The notes below the pieces were generated by a model. It saw nothing but the letters and a program-made list of their open reading frames with translations. It ran no database searches and was not told where the DNA came from. DNA of 64,000 nucleotides from Planctomycetota bacterium (GTDB lineage Bacteria > Planctomycetota > Planctomycetia > Gemmatales > Gemmataceae), in contig JACPPF010000045.1 of NCBI GenBank assembly GCA_016191165.1, positions 21,702 through 85,701 of the forward strand, read 5' to 3'. Position numbers and translations under genes: made by a program. Below, piece by piece: positions 37,317-47,888 of the stretch (position 1 is the stretch's first letter; the number at the start of each line of letters is the position of its first letter).

Positions 37317-40300
37317 CAGGCCGGCGCCACGACGGCGGAGCGCTGATTCGACTTCGTTCCGGGACCGATTGCCAGGAAACCGGAATAGCTCCCCGCGACC
37401 TGGGGTCTCGCAGCTGACTTGTCTTCTTCGGCTCCGGTTTCTTTTCATCCTTCTTGTCCTTGCCGAGGAGTTTTTCGATCTCTTCACGGATGATCCGCAG
37501 ACGCTCCTCATCGAGGAAGCGGGTTCGTTCGCGTTGCCGTTGTTCGATGGACGCCAGCAGGGCGATCAGCTTGGATTCGACGACGCCTTCCTCCAGGGCG
37601 TCGAGCAATCGTTTGATGTCGTTGGAAAGCACGCTCATCTGGCGCTGGGCGGCGGACATCGCTTTCTGGTGGGCGTCGGCGTCGGGGGGTTGCTGGGCGC
37701 TGGCGTCGCGTTCGACCTGCTGGCGGGCGAGGTCGAAGAGTTCCTCGGCGCGCGGGTGCGTGCCGGTGACGGGGTTCTTCGGATCATCGAATGAGTTTTG
37801 CATGACGATGTCGGTCAAGGGTTGAATGACGCGCTTCTCGATGGTCTCCATGCGATCGGCGCGGATGCGGTTGACCTGCATTTCGCGCAGAATGTTCTGG
37901 TAGGCGTTGTTGGTGTCGCGCAGGTTATTGCCCGCCAGCGAAAGGGCGGTGCGGATTTCGTTCATGCGATGCAACACGGTTTCCATGTCGGTCTTCGGGT
38001 CGCGCACCTTGCTCTGCTGTTCGAGCAGGCTGACGATGCTGGCGTCCACTTTTTCCTTGGCCGACTGGAGTTTTTCCAGCAAGGTTTCTTCTTCCAGGGC
38101 GATCTGGGCCAAGAGCTCGTTTTCGCTGATGACGAGGAAGTTGATGAACCCGTTGGGGTTTTTCTTGGTGGTGCCGCGCAGGGTCTTGCCGGTGGGCCCG
38201 CGATAGCCCGGACCGGTCTCGACGTTGTTGTCGGTGGCCTGCACGGCGATTTGCAGGTGGTAGTGCATCTGGCCGATCTTATCGGGATCGACGGCGCGCA
38301 GGGCGGGCAGGACTTCCTTGACGTCGAACGCTTCGCGCCGATCCTTGAAATCGAATTCCCAGCCGCGCGCGACGCGGCGCGCGGTGAGCGCCTTTTGAAG
38401 TTGATCGAGCGTGATCATTTCGCCATTTTCGACGCGGTTTTGCAGATCCTTTTGAAACTCGACCGCGTCGGCGTAGCCATCCTCGAAGCCCTGCGATTGC
38501 CGCAGGTGTTCCTGGAGAATGTCGGACGTGATGGCGACGTGATAGTTGCCGAAATGCCAGCTGATCGGGTTGCCTGGCCAGAACTGGAGGTTGCTCAGGA
38601 CGAGGCCGCTGCGGTAGCGCACGACGTTCTTATCGACTTCGAGCCTGGGGAGTTTCTTGGCGCCGCCGGTGGCGATCAGCTCGAAGTCCACCTTGCGGTA
38701 GCGGTGCTGGTAGCCGACCTTGACGAGGCCGTAGTCGTCCTTGACGATGCACTCGAAGGGAATGCGGGCGACGGGAGTGATGAGGAAGGCGCCGGTGAGG
38801 TCGGCCTGGTCGCGTGGGTTGCCTGCGTCCTTGGCGGCCGGTTCGGGGGCGCGGAATTTCGCCTTGCGCAGCAGCACGCCGTGGACGCTCAGGTTGCTGA
38901 CCTGCGGTTCGCCATCGAGGATGGAGAGGATCTTGAAACGGCGCCGCCCGCGGATGTTGTCCTCGTCGATGAATTCGACCGTGAAGTCATGCCGGCGCGA
39001 AATCTTGTCCATTTCGATGGTGAAGCCGCCCTGATCGGCGTCCGCGCTCACCTTGCCCTGGAAGCCGAGGTAGCCTTCGGGCAGGACGGGCGGGTCGCGG
39101 GTGAACACGGCGCGATCCTTGCGCAGCGGGCGGTCGATGCGCACGTGCACGGCGAGCTTCGAGCCCAGCGCCACGTCGATGGTGTTGGTGTCGCCCGTGA
39201 AGGAGAGCGGCAAATCGCGGGTCAGGTGCTTTTGCCCTCGCAGCGGGGTCTGGTCCGGGCCGATGAGCCGATGGTAGATGTAGGCCGGCTCGTCCTTGTC
39301 GATGGTGATGCCCTTGGGCGCCGGGGCGCCAACGAGCGTGATGGATTTCTTGGGCGTGAAGAAGTCCTCGCCGCGGGCGCGGAAGTTGAACTTCGTCGAA
39401 TCCTTTAACTCGCGCAGGGAAATCGTGAACTTGTTGGCGTTGGGCTTGTCGATCGATTCGCTGCGCCCCGATTCCTCGCCGCGGAAGACCACGTCCACGC
39501 GGGAGGGGACGGCGAGCTTGCGCAGCGTGCGGCCCATGCTCGGGGAGTCGCGGAGTTCGTCGAGCTTCGTGAATATCTCGTCGAGAGCCTGGAAGTTATC
39601 GAGCTGGAGCGCCACGCGCACGTCGGGGTCGGTCCGTTGGCGATCGATCTCGTCGATCATCCAGGTGCGCCAGTCGAGCCATTCGTCGAGTTCCGTCTGG
39701 GCCTCGCGCTGGTCGATCTTGGCCTTGATTTCAGGGCGCTCGAAATGGGCGCGCACCTTGCCGCTGGTTTTGCCGGGCGGGACGTTTTCAAAGAGAGCGG
39801 CGACCAGATTGGGTTCGAGCTTGTCGGCATCGATTTTCCAGTCGGCGAAATCGGCCGGGATCTTGACGCGATCGAGCAGCGCCGGCTCGATGAGTTTCTC
39901 TTCGGAGAGGTCCTTCCAGCGCAAGGGCCGCCAGCCGTAGGGCGCCTTCGGGTCGGCGATCACCCATTCGACGGCGCGGATTTGCAGATCGGGCCGGCCG
40001 CCCGGATCGTCGCGCGGCACGCGCATGTCGTTCGCATCGGTCTTGGATCGCTGGAAGCCTTCGATCTCCAGATGCGCGTTACGCGGCCAGTAGGAGGCTT
40101 GAATCAGCAGGTTGCGTTCCGTCCAGATGGACGCGACATGGTAGAAGTTCCAGCAGTAGCGATACGGGTTGATGCCCTGTTCCGCGACGACGTACGAGCC
40201 GCCGCTGATGACGACCAGGTTGACGATAAACAGGCCAATGGTGACCACGCCGACCAGAAACCACAGCACGAAGAGCCGGCTCCAGTTGAAGACGCTTGAC

Positions 40301-40836
40301 ACCGGCAACTTCTTGAGCGTTTCCACCGCTTCGCCAATGGTCTTTTCAACCATCGCTTGCGAATAACCGTAGCGTTTGGAGAGCTTGGGATCGGCCAGTT
40401 CGACGGCGGTGATCAGGCGATCGCCCAGCTCTTTCTTGAAGCGGCGTTCGAGCACCAGGGCCAGCGCCTGATCGTTGAAATCGCGCAGCCAGCGCACCAC
40501 CACGCGCGTGACCGCCAGATAGGCCAACCCCAGCGAGATCACCGCCAGGACCATGATGCGGCAGACCCGGCTGCTCGCCAGACTGGGATCGACGTCGTCA
40601 AGTTCGAGGAGCCAGTCCAGACCGTGGATGTTGACAAGGTCGATGTGGATCAACGTCAATCCGAAGTCGAGCGCCAGCCCGAGCCAGAACAGGATGGAGG
40701 CCGCCAGGATCGTCAGGGCGAGCCCTTCGAGGATGACGTAGCGGCGAATATATTTGCGCAGGAGTTGCAGCGGGTGGCGAACGCGCCGCTGCGACTCCTC
40801 GTGATTGAACGTTTTGGGTTGCGTCACCGTTGCCAT
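37294..40836 (-). CDS. Large membrane coiled-coil protein of the MoxR/VWA cluster (DUF4175-like)
   Basis: The 1180-aa protein has a cytoplasmic N-terminus, then two or three membrane segments (ILEGLALTILAASILFWLGLAL, CRIMVLAVISLGLAYLAV, LFVLWFLVGVVTIGLFIVNLVV). A long extracytoplasmic region of beta-rich Ig-like stretches comes next (KGITIDKDEPAYIYHRLIGP, FTGDTNTIDVALGSKLAVHV). The C-terminal ~300 residues are coiled-coil (LEKLQSAKEKVDASIVSLLEQQ, IEQRQRERTRFLDEERLRIIREEIEKLLG). The layout resembles DUF4175 proteins of MoxR-VWA clusters. ATG 40836 is chosen; the longer track start reads through a repeat cluster. The last ~10 residues (PSWRRPGRSGFPA end) come from a palindromic repeat. Confidence 0.75.
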   Translation of the reverse strand: MATVTQPKTFNHEESQRRVRHPLQLLRKYIRRYVILEGLALTILAASILFWLGLALDFGLTLIHIDLVNIHGLDWLLELDDVDPSLASSRVCRIMVLAVISLGLAYLAVTRVVVRWLRDFNDQALALVLERRFKKELGDRLITAVELADPKLSKRYGYSQAMVEKTIGEAVETLKKLPVSSVFNWSRLFVLWFLVGVVTIGLFIVNLVVISGGSYVVAEQGINPYRYCWNFYHVASIWTERNLLIQASYWPRNAHLEIEGFQRSKTDANDMRVPRDDPGGRPDLQIRAVEWVIADPKAPYGWRPLRWKDLSEEKLIEPALLDRVKIPADFADWKIDADKLEPNLVAALFENVPPGKTSGKVRAHFERPEIKAKIDQREAQTELDEWLDWRTWMIDEIDRQRTDPDVRVALQLDNFQALDEIFTKLDELRDSPSMGRTLRKLAVPSRVDVVFRGEESGRSESIDKPNANKFTISLRELKDSTKFNFRARGEDFFTPKKSITLVGAPAPKGITIDKDEPAYIYHRLIGPDQTPLRGQKHLTRDLPLSFTGDTNTIDVALGSKLAVHVRIDRPLRKDRAVFTRDPPVLPEGYLGFQGKVSADADQGGFTIEMDKISRRHDFTVEFIDEDNIRGRRRFKILSILDGEPQVSNLSVHGVLLRKAKFRAPEPAAKDAGNPRDQADLTGAFLITPVARIPFECIVKDDYGLVKVGYQHRYRKVDFELIATGGAKKLPRLEVDKNVVRYRSGLVLSNLQFWPGNPISWHFGNYHVAITSDILQEHLRQSQGFEDGYADAVEFQKDLQNRVENGEMITLDQLQKALTARRVARGWEFDFKDRREAFDVKEVLPALRAVDPDKIGQMHYHLQIAVQATDNNVETGPGYRGPTGKTLRGTTKKNPNGFINFLVISENELLAQIALEEETLLEKLQSAKEKVDASIVSLLEQQSKVRDPKTDMETVLHRMNEIRTALSLAGNNLRDTNNAYQNILREMQVNRIRADRMETIEKRVIQPLTDIVMQNSFDDPKNPVTGTHPRAEELFDLARQQVERDASAQQPPDADAHQKAMSAAQRQMSVLSNDIKRLLDALEEGVVESKLIALLASIEQRQRERTRFLDEERLRIIREEIEKLLGKDKKDEKKPEPKKTSQLRDPRSRGAIPVSWQSVPERSRISAPPSWRRPGRSGFPA

Positions 40837-40886
40837 TGCAGGTCTCCAAGGCCGCGCGGGCCGCGCGGCGCCATTTGCTTTGAGCT

Positions 40887-41008
40887 CGTTCCCAGGCTCC
40901 GTCTGGGAACGCATTGCCTTGCAGGCTCTGCTTGCCGAATTTCGGTCGCGGTTCGGCGCGGCCGAGTCTCGCGCACCGGGCGTTCCCAGGCGGAGCCTGG
41001 GAACGAGG
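40887..41008. repeat. GTTCCCAGGC-type palindromic repeat cluster, copy 2
   Basis: CGTTCCCAGGC...GTCTGGGAACG near 40887-40911 and CGTTCCCAGG-CGGAG-CCTGGGAACG near 40981-41004 frame about 70 nt of other sequence. It sits between the DUF4175-like gene and the VWA/GATase-like gene and also resembles 32129-32224. Confidence 0.8.
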
Positions 41009-41015
41009 AATATCA

Positions 41016-44000
41016 TCAAGCCAGCCGCAGAAGTTTGCGGGCCAGCCATTCGATGCCGAGCAGGCTGACGATCATCAGCATCAGGTACGAAAAATTCACG
41101 GGCAGCAAGCCTTCAAACAGATTCGCGAAGATCAGGTCGGTCGCGAACACGCACCCCGACATGAAGACGCACACGCCGAAGAACGCCAGCGCGCTGATCC
41201 ATTGCCTGAGCACCAGCAGGATCGTCGAGCCGATGAAACCGACCACGATCGGCGTGATCAGGACGCCCCAGAAGATCGAGACCGATTGACCGGCAACCAG
41301 CGTGATCAACAGCGGCACGAGCCCCAGGACCAGCCCGCCGACAAAAGCGATGATCCCCGCCTGCCATTGTCCCACAATGACCAGGACCAACGCCACCAGC
41401 AGACCCAGGACCAGCGGGATCAAGGTCATGGTCCAGAAAATCTCCCAGGGCCATTCACGTGGAATCGGCGCGTCCCACAAATCCTGGAAGCGGCCCTTGA
41501 TGATGTCGGTCTTGGGCGGCACCGGCACGATGCACTTCGCCACCGCGTCGGCCGAGCTCAGCGGAAAGAAGAGCCGTTTCGACGATTTCGTTCCCTCGGC
41601 AACCGGCTGATCCACCGGCACTTGAATACTTGACTCGATCTCCTTGACGATGTCCGGCGGCAGCTTGCTCGCCTCCGACGCCAGCTGGTACAGGTAGCCA
41701 AAGTTCGTCCGCACGTTGTCCAGCTCCGGGTTCGGTTTGCGGACGATGAGACGGGCACGTAGCGACTCGTTGGGCAAATCCTTGATCGGCACAATGAACT
41801 CGTATTCGCCCGGTTCCTTGATGGTATGCTGCCCGACGAAATAGCCCTGCCACGGGCCGTCGCCGACGCGCGCCTTCAGAACGAACGAACTGATGGCGGA
41901 GCCTTGCTTCGACCCCGCCTTCTTCCCCTTACCAGGCTGGTCCTCGTCGGGGCGATTCTTGTCGATGCGTTTGACCTGGACCGTGGGCGATTCTTCCGGC
42001 CCAAGGAACAGCAGACCTTTGCGCTTGATCTGGGCCTCGAAGTTGATCTGCCCGACCGGGGCGCTGCGGGCCATCAGGATGCGGCCATACTTTTTCTGCT
42101 CGGTGGCGCCGGAGGCGACGTAGCGCGCCATCTTGATCCAGATGCGCTCGTGGAAGCCGTTCTTGTAGGCGCGCAAGCGCCACAGTTCGCCCGAGCCGAG
42201 GTAGAGCGTCTTGCCGGAGCCGAATTTCATGGAGACGATGAACGGTTGCTGATCCTTGAATTCTTCGGACTTTTCGCCGATGCGCGAGGTCACGGGACCG
42301 GCGAACGTGGCGGCCACGTTGGAATCGGTTTTCAGGCGTTCGACCGGGTAATAGTTGAACATACCGCGGCGCGGCTTGACCAGCTTGGACTCGGCTTCGC
42401 TGATGCTCTCGTTGTTCCAGAAAAAGCCCTTCCAGCCGGCGATGGGTGACTTGCCGCCCTCGTCGAGCTTCAGAAAATCAAACTGCGAAGCGACCGGGCT
42501 GAAATTGAGCGGGTAAGGACGCGACGAATCGTGCCCACCGCTCCCCGGCAGGTCCAGGCCGTGGATGCGGCTATCTTTCAGAACGACCGGATAGACCGAC
42601 AGGATCGAACTGTAGTCTTGACCGCCTGGCCTGGCCAGCTTGTAGGAATTGACCGGACCGGCGACGAAGATGACGCCGCCCGCGTGTGTGCCCACCCATT
42701 CCTTGAGGGCGGCGCGTTGCTTCATGGTCAGCTTCTCCCAGTCCGGGTCGAACGCGATGATCACGTCGTAGTCGCTCAGGCTCATGAATTTCTGACCGCC
42801 GACGTTTGGGCCCACTCGGTCGGGGAAGCTCGGCAGCAGGCGATCCGGCTCGACGTCCTGGTCAACGTGATCTTCACGCCCTGATTGCAGCAAGATGGAC
42901 ATCTCCATGCGTTTTTCGATCGTCTCGCGATAAAGAATCGAGCGTAGGAACTGATACTCGCGCGTCGGCCCGCTGGTGACCAGGAGCACGCGCAGGGCGC
43001 GCTTTTGCACCTGCACCTTGACCGATTCGGACACGTGGAACGGCTCCGCGAACGGTTCGTTCTTGTGCCGCGGAGTCTTCGCCCAGATGTGCCATTCCCC
43101 TTCCAGGATGGCGTTCTTGTCCTGAGGCGCCTTGACCTTGCGCAGCTCTTCAAGGTCGATGATGTAGTCGATCTTGCCCTCCTGGAAATCGCCGGCGCCC
43201 TTGAAGACGCCTTCCTTTTCGCCCAGCGGGATGGGCGCCTCATCGACGACCTTGCCGGTCACATCCTTCTTGCGTTGGATCCAGGCGTTGAGCAGAAATT
43301 TCTCGCCTTGCAGACCGGTGCTGACCACGGGGATCTTGATGACAAACTTGTCGTCGGGCCGGGTCTCTTCCGGCGCGTGAATGTCGTCGATGCGAATGCT
43401 GGTCGGCATGCGGAACTGCCCGACGCCGATCGTGATGACCGGGATCGAACGTTTCGAGTTGTTGACCCGGCTCAGGAAATCGATGCGGGCGTCGTCGGAG
43501 CCGAGGTTCGATTGCCCGTCGGAGATGACAATGATCGCCTGGATGTAGCTGCTATTCTCCAGCTTGTGCGCCTGCAAACAGGAAAGCCCGATGTTGGTGC
43601 CCGACTTCAGCGTATCGACCATGTCGATGCGCCGGGCGTATTCCGCCATCTTGGCCTTGGCTTCGTCCTCCTTGAGGTTGGTCACGTCCGGCTGCTTGAC
43701 ATCAATCTTGCTCGGATTGAGGAACTTGCTGGCGCTGGCAAATGAGAAGGTCTTGTCTTTCTTCGGGTGAAGTTGAATCACCTCGCCCTCATCGAGAATC
43801 GGCCCGAAGCGGTACATCGACAGGTGCGTCTTGGCCAGCACCTGGTCGATGAACGACACCTTGTCGCGACCCTGCTCATCGACGTTGCCGGCGAGGAACT
43901 TCAGGATCTTGTCTTGCCGGGTGGGCAACTTGGCGGGGTCTTTGCCTTCCTCGGGCAGGTCGTCCTTGGTGCCCATGCTGCCGGAAACGTCGTAAAGGAT

Positions 44001-44447
44001 CAATACCGTCGATTCGTATTCCTGTTTTTCAAAGTGCTGACAGCCGGGCATCAGGAAGACAACAGCGAGGATCATGTAGACCGTCGTGCGCAGCATTCCC
44101 AGAAACAGGGCCCACAGAAAGTGGACCGAGCGCGCGTCGCGAATATACATGAGCCCGACGTAAAAGAGCGCGACGCCCAGGATCGGGATCAGGATAACCA
44201 TCCACCGGAAATGCTGCACGAGCACGAACCCCAGCACCAGATACAGCAGCGAAAAGACGGTGACGATGGCGCCGCCGATCAGGGCCGACAGCAGCTTTTT
44301 CTCCTGGCGGAAGATCACGATCAGTCCGACGACGATGAACGCGAAAAGCACCGGGACGAAGATCGCCCAGGTCGGGCATTCTTCGGCCATGCGCCGAAAC
44401 AGAAACTGCGACACCGTATTGTCGGGCTGGATATTCTCGGGGTTCAT
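41016..44447 (-). CDS. VWA-domain membrane protein with glutamine-amidotransferase-like region
   Basis: The 1143-aa protein has about four N-terminal membrane segments (IFVPVLFAFIVVGLIVIF, MVILIPILGVALFYVGLMYI, TTVYMILAVVFLMPG). A von Willebrand A domain (about 145-345) has the MIDAS motif YDVSGSMG. An Ig-like/CARDB-type stretch and a GATase1-like fold (YDVIIAFDPDWEKLTMKQRAALKEWVGTHAGGVIFVAGP) follow. About four more membrane segments end the protein (TMTLIPLVLGLLVALVLVIV, IIAFVGGLVLGLVPLLITLV). ATG 44447 is chosen over the track start at 44510. It is the larger of two VWA proteins in the operon and is probably partnered with the BatA-like protein. Confidence 0.82.
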   Translation of the reverse strand: MNPENIQPDNTVSQFLFRRMAEECPTWAIFVPVLFAFIVVGLIVIFRQEKKLLSALIGGAIVTVFSLLYLVLGFVLVQHFRWMVILIPILGVALFYVGLMYIRDARSVHFLWALFLGMLRTTVYMILAVVFLMPGCQHFEKQEYESTVLILYDVSGSMGTKDDLPEEGKDPAKLPTRQDKILKFLAGNVDEQGRDKVSFIDQVLAKTHLSMYRFGPILDEGEVIQLHPKKDKTFSFASASKFLNPSKIDVKQPDVTNLKEDEAKAKMAEYARRIDMVDTLKSGTNIGLSCLQAHKLENSSYIQAIIVISDGQSNLGSDDARIDFLSRVNNSKRSIPVITIGVGQFRMPTSIRIDDIHAPEETRPDDKFVIKIPVVSTGLQGEKFLLNAWIQRKKDVTGKVVDEAPIPLGEKEGVFKGAGDFQEGKIDYIIDLEELRKVKAPQDKNAILEGEWHIWAKTPRHKNEPFAEPFHVSESVKVQVQKRALRVLLVTSGPTREYQFLRSILYRETIEKRMEMSILLQSGREDHVDQDVEPDRLLPSFPDRVGPNVGGQKFMSLSDYDVIIAFDPDWEKLTMKQRAALKEWVGTHAGGVIFVAGPVNSYKLARPGGQDYSSILSVYPVVLKDSRIHGLDLPGSGGHDSSRPYPLNFSPVASQFDFLKLDEGGKSPIAGWKGFFWNNESISEAESKLVKPRRGMFNYYPVERLKTDSNVAATFAGPVTSRIGEKSEEFKDQQPFIVSMKFGSGKTLYLGSGELWRLRAYKNGFHERIWIKMARYVASGATEQKKYGRILMARSAPVGQINFEAQIKRKGLLFLGPEESPTVQVKRIDKNRPDEDQPGKGKKAGSKQGSAISSFVLKARVGDGPWQGYFVGQHTIKEPGEYEFIVPIKDLPNESLRARLIVRKPNPELDNVRTNFGYLYQLASEASKLPPDIVKEIESSIQVPVDQPVAEGTKSSKRLFFPLSSADAVAKCIVPVPPKTDIIKGRFQDLWDAPIPREWPWEIFWTMTLIPLVLGLLVALVLVIVGQWQAGIIAFVGGLVLGLVPLLITLVAGQSVSIFWGVLITPIVVGFIGSTILLVLRQWISALAFFGVCVFMSGCVFATDLIFANLFEGLLPVNFSYLMLMIVSLLGIEWLARKLLRLA

Positions 44448-44472
44448 CGACCGGGTCCTCAGTATTTGATTC

Positions 44473-44495
44473 GCCGCTCGCCTCGGGCGAGCGGC
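44473..44495. repeat. Short perfect hairpin between the two VWA genes
   Basis: GCCGCTCGCC-TCG-GGCGAGCGGC forms a 10-bp perfect stem with a 3-nt loop. A relative (CGCTCGCCTAAGCGAG) occurs near 58246. Confidence 0.65.
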
Positions 44496-44520
44496 ACCTC
44501 GCGGTTGCACGGGCGGAAGG

Positions 44521-47385
44521 TTATCCCACGCGCGCTCCCGCGGGCGTCATGTCTGATTCGGTGTTTTTCAGGTGGAAGCTAAGATGCACCGCCAGCGCCT
44601 GCTCCGCCACCAGGACGAGGAGCAGAATGAGAAACAGCCAGGGCGATTCGGAGAAGTCGTTGTTCCTGGGAACCAGATCGCCATCGGGCGCGCCGGGCTG
44701 GATCGTCTTGATCGCGTTTTCGCTCGGATCAACGTAGCCGCTCTTCAGCTCGGCGTCGCCGATGCGCTGTAGCCGGCCCTCCTTCATGGTGTCCACGTTG
44801 AAAACGTAAGGCAGTTTGAACAACGGGGCCGCATCTTCCTGGGCGTTGGCGTCCACGATCTTGGCGAAGTAAAGGCCTGGCTTTTGCGTGTTGACCATGC
44901 TGAACGGAATTCGGCCATTGGCTTCCTCGCCGACTTCGCCGCCGATGACTTCCTCGACCGTTCCCTTCTCGTTGCCGGGCCGCATGAAGACGCGCTGAAG
45001 CTTGAGCTGCTTGCCCTTGAAGAGATCCGCGTCGACGGACAGGTTGACCCTGGACCCGACCGTGAGGTTGGAGTTGCCCGAGGGGCTCGAAAGATAGTTT
45101 TGCAGTTCCCAGGTGAACATCGGGAAGAGGACGCTGGCGGCGCAGCCGCCGGGCCAATCGTTCCAGTCCTTGCCCGCCGTGGACATGACGGCGACGACCT
45201 TGCCCTTGCCGAATTTTCGCATGATGACGAACGGATCGCCATAACGAACTTCCTTGCGCAGGGCGTTGAGCTGCCGTTTCACGGTTTCCACGTCCGGATC
45301 GGAGCTGCCCCAGAGTTGCGTCATGTCCGGGATGGGGTCTTTCGGATCCTGCCGGCCCTTGTCGGTAAGCAGCGTGTCGATCTGGTTGGCCAGGTGATAG
45401 GCCTTGAACGTGCCTCCGACGCGCACCGTTTCCTCGACCTCGCGGACCAGGGCCACGAGCCGGGTGCGATACTTGGCGAACTCCGGCTTGGTCTGGATTG
45501 CCTTGTAGGGCTCTCCGTCGCGCGTGATACTCGCGACCGCAGTCTCATAATCCACGGCGGCGTTCTCGTTGGGCAGCGTCGCCAGTTCGAAGACCTGGTT
45601 GGTCTGTTGCTTCCAGGCTGGGATATTGACCTTGAAATAGCGGCGGATCGGCAAGTTCATCAGCGGTTCGCGCTGCTTGGGCTCGTCGAACATCGGGCCG
45701 AAGATCGGAAGCCGATTCTCACCCGCGGGCAGGGCCAGGTCTTCGCGCGTGATGAGTTGGTGGGTGTCGCTTTCCTTGGGTGAAAGTTCCTTTTCGCCAA
45801 TGCGGGGGAAGACATCCTTGATCGGCGCCGGGAACAGACCTTTCCCCTCGTTGTAAAGCTTCTCGTTATAGAACTTGAGGTCTCGGCCCGCGATGTCGCC
45901 GACAAAGATGCCCAGGCCCCCGCCCTCCTTGACGTAGTTTTCCAGATTGGTCAGTTCCTGGTTCGACAGGGCGGGCGCGTTGAGTAGGTAAATCGTCGGA
46001 TACTTGCTCAGGTCGGTCTTCGCCAGGGCCTTGGTCGCGGCGGATTTGCTGATCTCGTCGCCGTAGACCACTTCGTAGCTGGCGCCGGGGACGGAGATCA
46101 AGCTGCGGCCGATGATGAAGGAGTCCTTGCTTTCCTTGCGGCCGTCGGCGCCCGCGCCGTCGATGACGAGGATGGGGACCTTGTGGCGCACCTCGACGAC
46201 GGTATGGCGGATGTTGTCGCCCAAAATGCCGTCGTTGTCGAGGGCGGCGTGGGCCCGGTTGGCGAGGCGAACCGACAGGTGGGCGAACTTCGTTTCGCCG
46301 GCCTTCAGGTCAGGGAAGAACGGCTTGTTTTTCACATCGCCGCGCTCGAAGAAGACGGTAGTCGGCGTACCCGGCGAGAGCTTGATCGGCGTCTGCGGGC
46401 TGAAATCGACGTCGAGCAGATCGCGTCCCTCGTTTTCGTCGCGCACGACCAGATCGACATCGATGGCGTTGCTGCTGAAGTTCTGGATCGTGACCGCGAA
46501 ACGGACGGGCATCTTGTGCCCGGCAATGCGCGTGCTCGGCCGAATTTCCGAGATGCCTACGTTGTCGTTGGAAGGCGGATACCCGTTCTGGTTCGCCGCT
46601 CGCGCCGGCAGGGCGCAGTCGATCAGACGAACCCGCACCTCCTTGCTCGACTTGGCGATCTGCACCAGCTCCTTGCCCAGCGCCTCGGCATCGGGCTGTT
46701 TCCAGTCCACGTCGCGCAGGTCCGACAGGATGTGAAGCGTGATCTGGCTTTCAGGAAACTTGGCCATGATCGCCTTGGCCGCCTTCACGCCGCGAAGCAT
46801 CTCAACGTGCATCATGCTCGGCTTCATCTCGTTGACTTCTTGCGTGACCTTCTTGAGGTTCTCCGGGTCGTTGAGGCGATCAAACGTGGGAGGGGATTCT
46901 TCAAAGGTTGGGTCATCGATCCGCGAGAGCGGGACCAGCACCAGCTTGTCGTTGCTCGTGGCGCCCGACAAACCCTTGGCGATCTTCTTGATGAGGATGT
47001 CGGTCTTGGCGACGTCGAAGCAGCTTTTGGCGGTGCCGTCGGCTTGCTTGACCGTGTCGCTCATGCTCAGCGTGTCGTCCACGACCACAATGTGGATGTT
47101 CGGCTTGCCCGAAAGATTGGCATCGCCGCAGCCGACGAAGCGGGAGACGAGCAAGCCAACGAGGGCCAGGAGGAAACAGCGCAGGGCAAGGAGGAGGAGT
47201 TGCTCGATGATGAGCCGGCGCCGCGTGCGCTTTTGCGCCTTCAGGAGAAACTCCATCGCCGCCCACTGGATGCGCTTGAAGCGCATGCGGTTGATCAGAT
47301 GGATGATGATCGGCACGCTGATCAGCGCGGCGGCGACGAAGAGAAACCCGGGGTTGAGGAACAAGGCTGCAATCATGGGATGCAA
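44521..47385 (-). CDS. BatA-like VWA membrane protein
   Basis: The 954-aa protein opens with the BatA-type N-terminal domain (FLNPGFLFVAAALISVPIIIHLINRMRFKRIQWAAMEFLLKAQKRTRRRLIIEQLLLLALR), two membrane helices. A VWA domain (about 95-260, IVVVDDTLSMSD as the MIDAS site) follows. Ig-like and GATase-like regions come next (YLLNAPALSNQELTNLENYVKEGGGLGIFVGD), and a C-terminal membrane helix (WLFLILLLVLVAEQALAV) ends the protein. Such proteins accompany MoxR ATPases and DUF58 proteins. The next gene upstream on this strand, DUF58, is separated by about 500 nt holding an inverted-repeat S23 element. ATG 47385 is the only start with the complete BatA domain. Confidence 0.85.
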   Translation of the reverse strand: MHPMIAALFLNPGFLFVAAALISVPIIIHLINRMRFKRIQWAAMEFLLKAQKRTRRRLIIEQLLLLALRCFLLALVGLLVSRFVGCGDANLSGKPNIHIVVVDDTLSMSDTVKQADGTAKSCFDVAKTDILIKKIAKGLSGATSNDKLVLVPLSRIDDPTFEESPPTFDRLNDPENLKKVTQEVNEMKPSMMHVEMLRGVKAAKAIMAKFPESQITLHILSDLRDVDWKQPDAEALGKELVQIAKSSKEVRVRLIDCALPARAANQNGYPPSNDNVGISEIRPSTRIAGHKMPVRFAVTIQNFSSNAIDVDLVVRDENEGRDLLDVDFSPQTPIKLSPGTPTTVFFERGDVKNKPFFPDLKAGETKFAHLSVRLANRAHAALDNDGILGDNIRHTVVEVRHKVPILVIDGAGADGRKESKDSFIIGRSLISVPGASYEVVYGDEISKSAATKALAKTDLSKYPTIYLLNAPALSNQELTNLENYVKEGGGLGIFVGDIAGRDLKFYNEKLYNEGKGLFPAPIKDVFPRIGEKELSPKESDTHQLITREDLALPAGENRLPIFGPMFDEPKQREPLMNLPIRRYFKVNIPAWKQQTNQVFELATLPNENAAVDYETAVASITRDGEPYKAIQTKPEFAKYRTRLVALVREVEETVRVGGTFKAYHLANQIDTLLTDKGRQDPKDPIPDMTQLWGSSDPDVETVKRQLNALRKEVRYGDPFVIMRKFGKGKVVAVMSTAGKDWNDWPGGCAASVLFPMFTWELQNYLSSPSGNSNLTVGSRVNLSVDADLFKGKQLKLQRVFMRPGNEKGTVEEVIGGEVGEEANGRIPFSMVNTQKPGLYFAKIVDANAQEDAAPLFKLPYVFNVDTMKEGRLQRIGDAELKSGYVDPSENAIKTIQPGAPDGDLVPRNNDFSESPWLFLILLLVLVAEQALAVHLSFHLKNTESDMTPAGARVG

Positions 47386-47387
47386 TC

Positions 47388-47888
47388 CAAAACTCGAAAT
47401 CCGAATCTCGAAATCCGAAACAAAATCGAAAATCGAAAAAGAAAACCGCCGCGCTATTCCGCTTTTCGCACGATTGAACCGAAAATATTCATTAATTCAA
47501 CACTTTCTTGTATCAATGCATCGCGTTCTTCATTCAGCGCCCGCAAATCGCTCGTATCGATCAACCGGCGCCAATACCGGGACTCCTTGGCTTCCTTGCG
47601 CGAAATCTTGACATGCATCACGAAGTCCTTCTTGCCGAGCGATTCGTTCGCTTCGATGTAGTTTGCGCCCACGGAACCGGATGACCGCACCAGCTGCCTC
47701 ACGTCTTCAAAATTGCAGATCGTCCGTGGCAGACGCTTCACGAAATCCCGAACGCGCCGTGCAAACAAAAACGTTCGCTCCTCCAAGTCGTAGGGTTTCT
47801 TGCCCGGCTGATCCATGGCGAAGTCGCCGTGTTTTCGGATTTTGAATTTCGAATTTGTTTCGGAATTCGAAATTCGATTTTCGGATTT

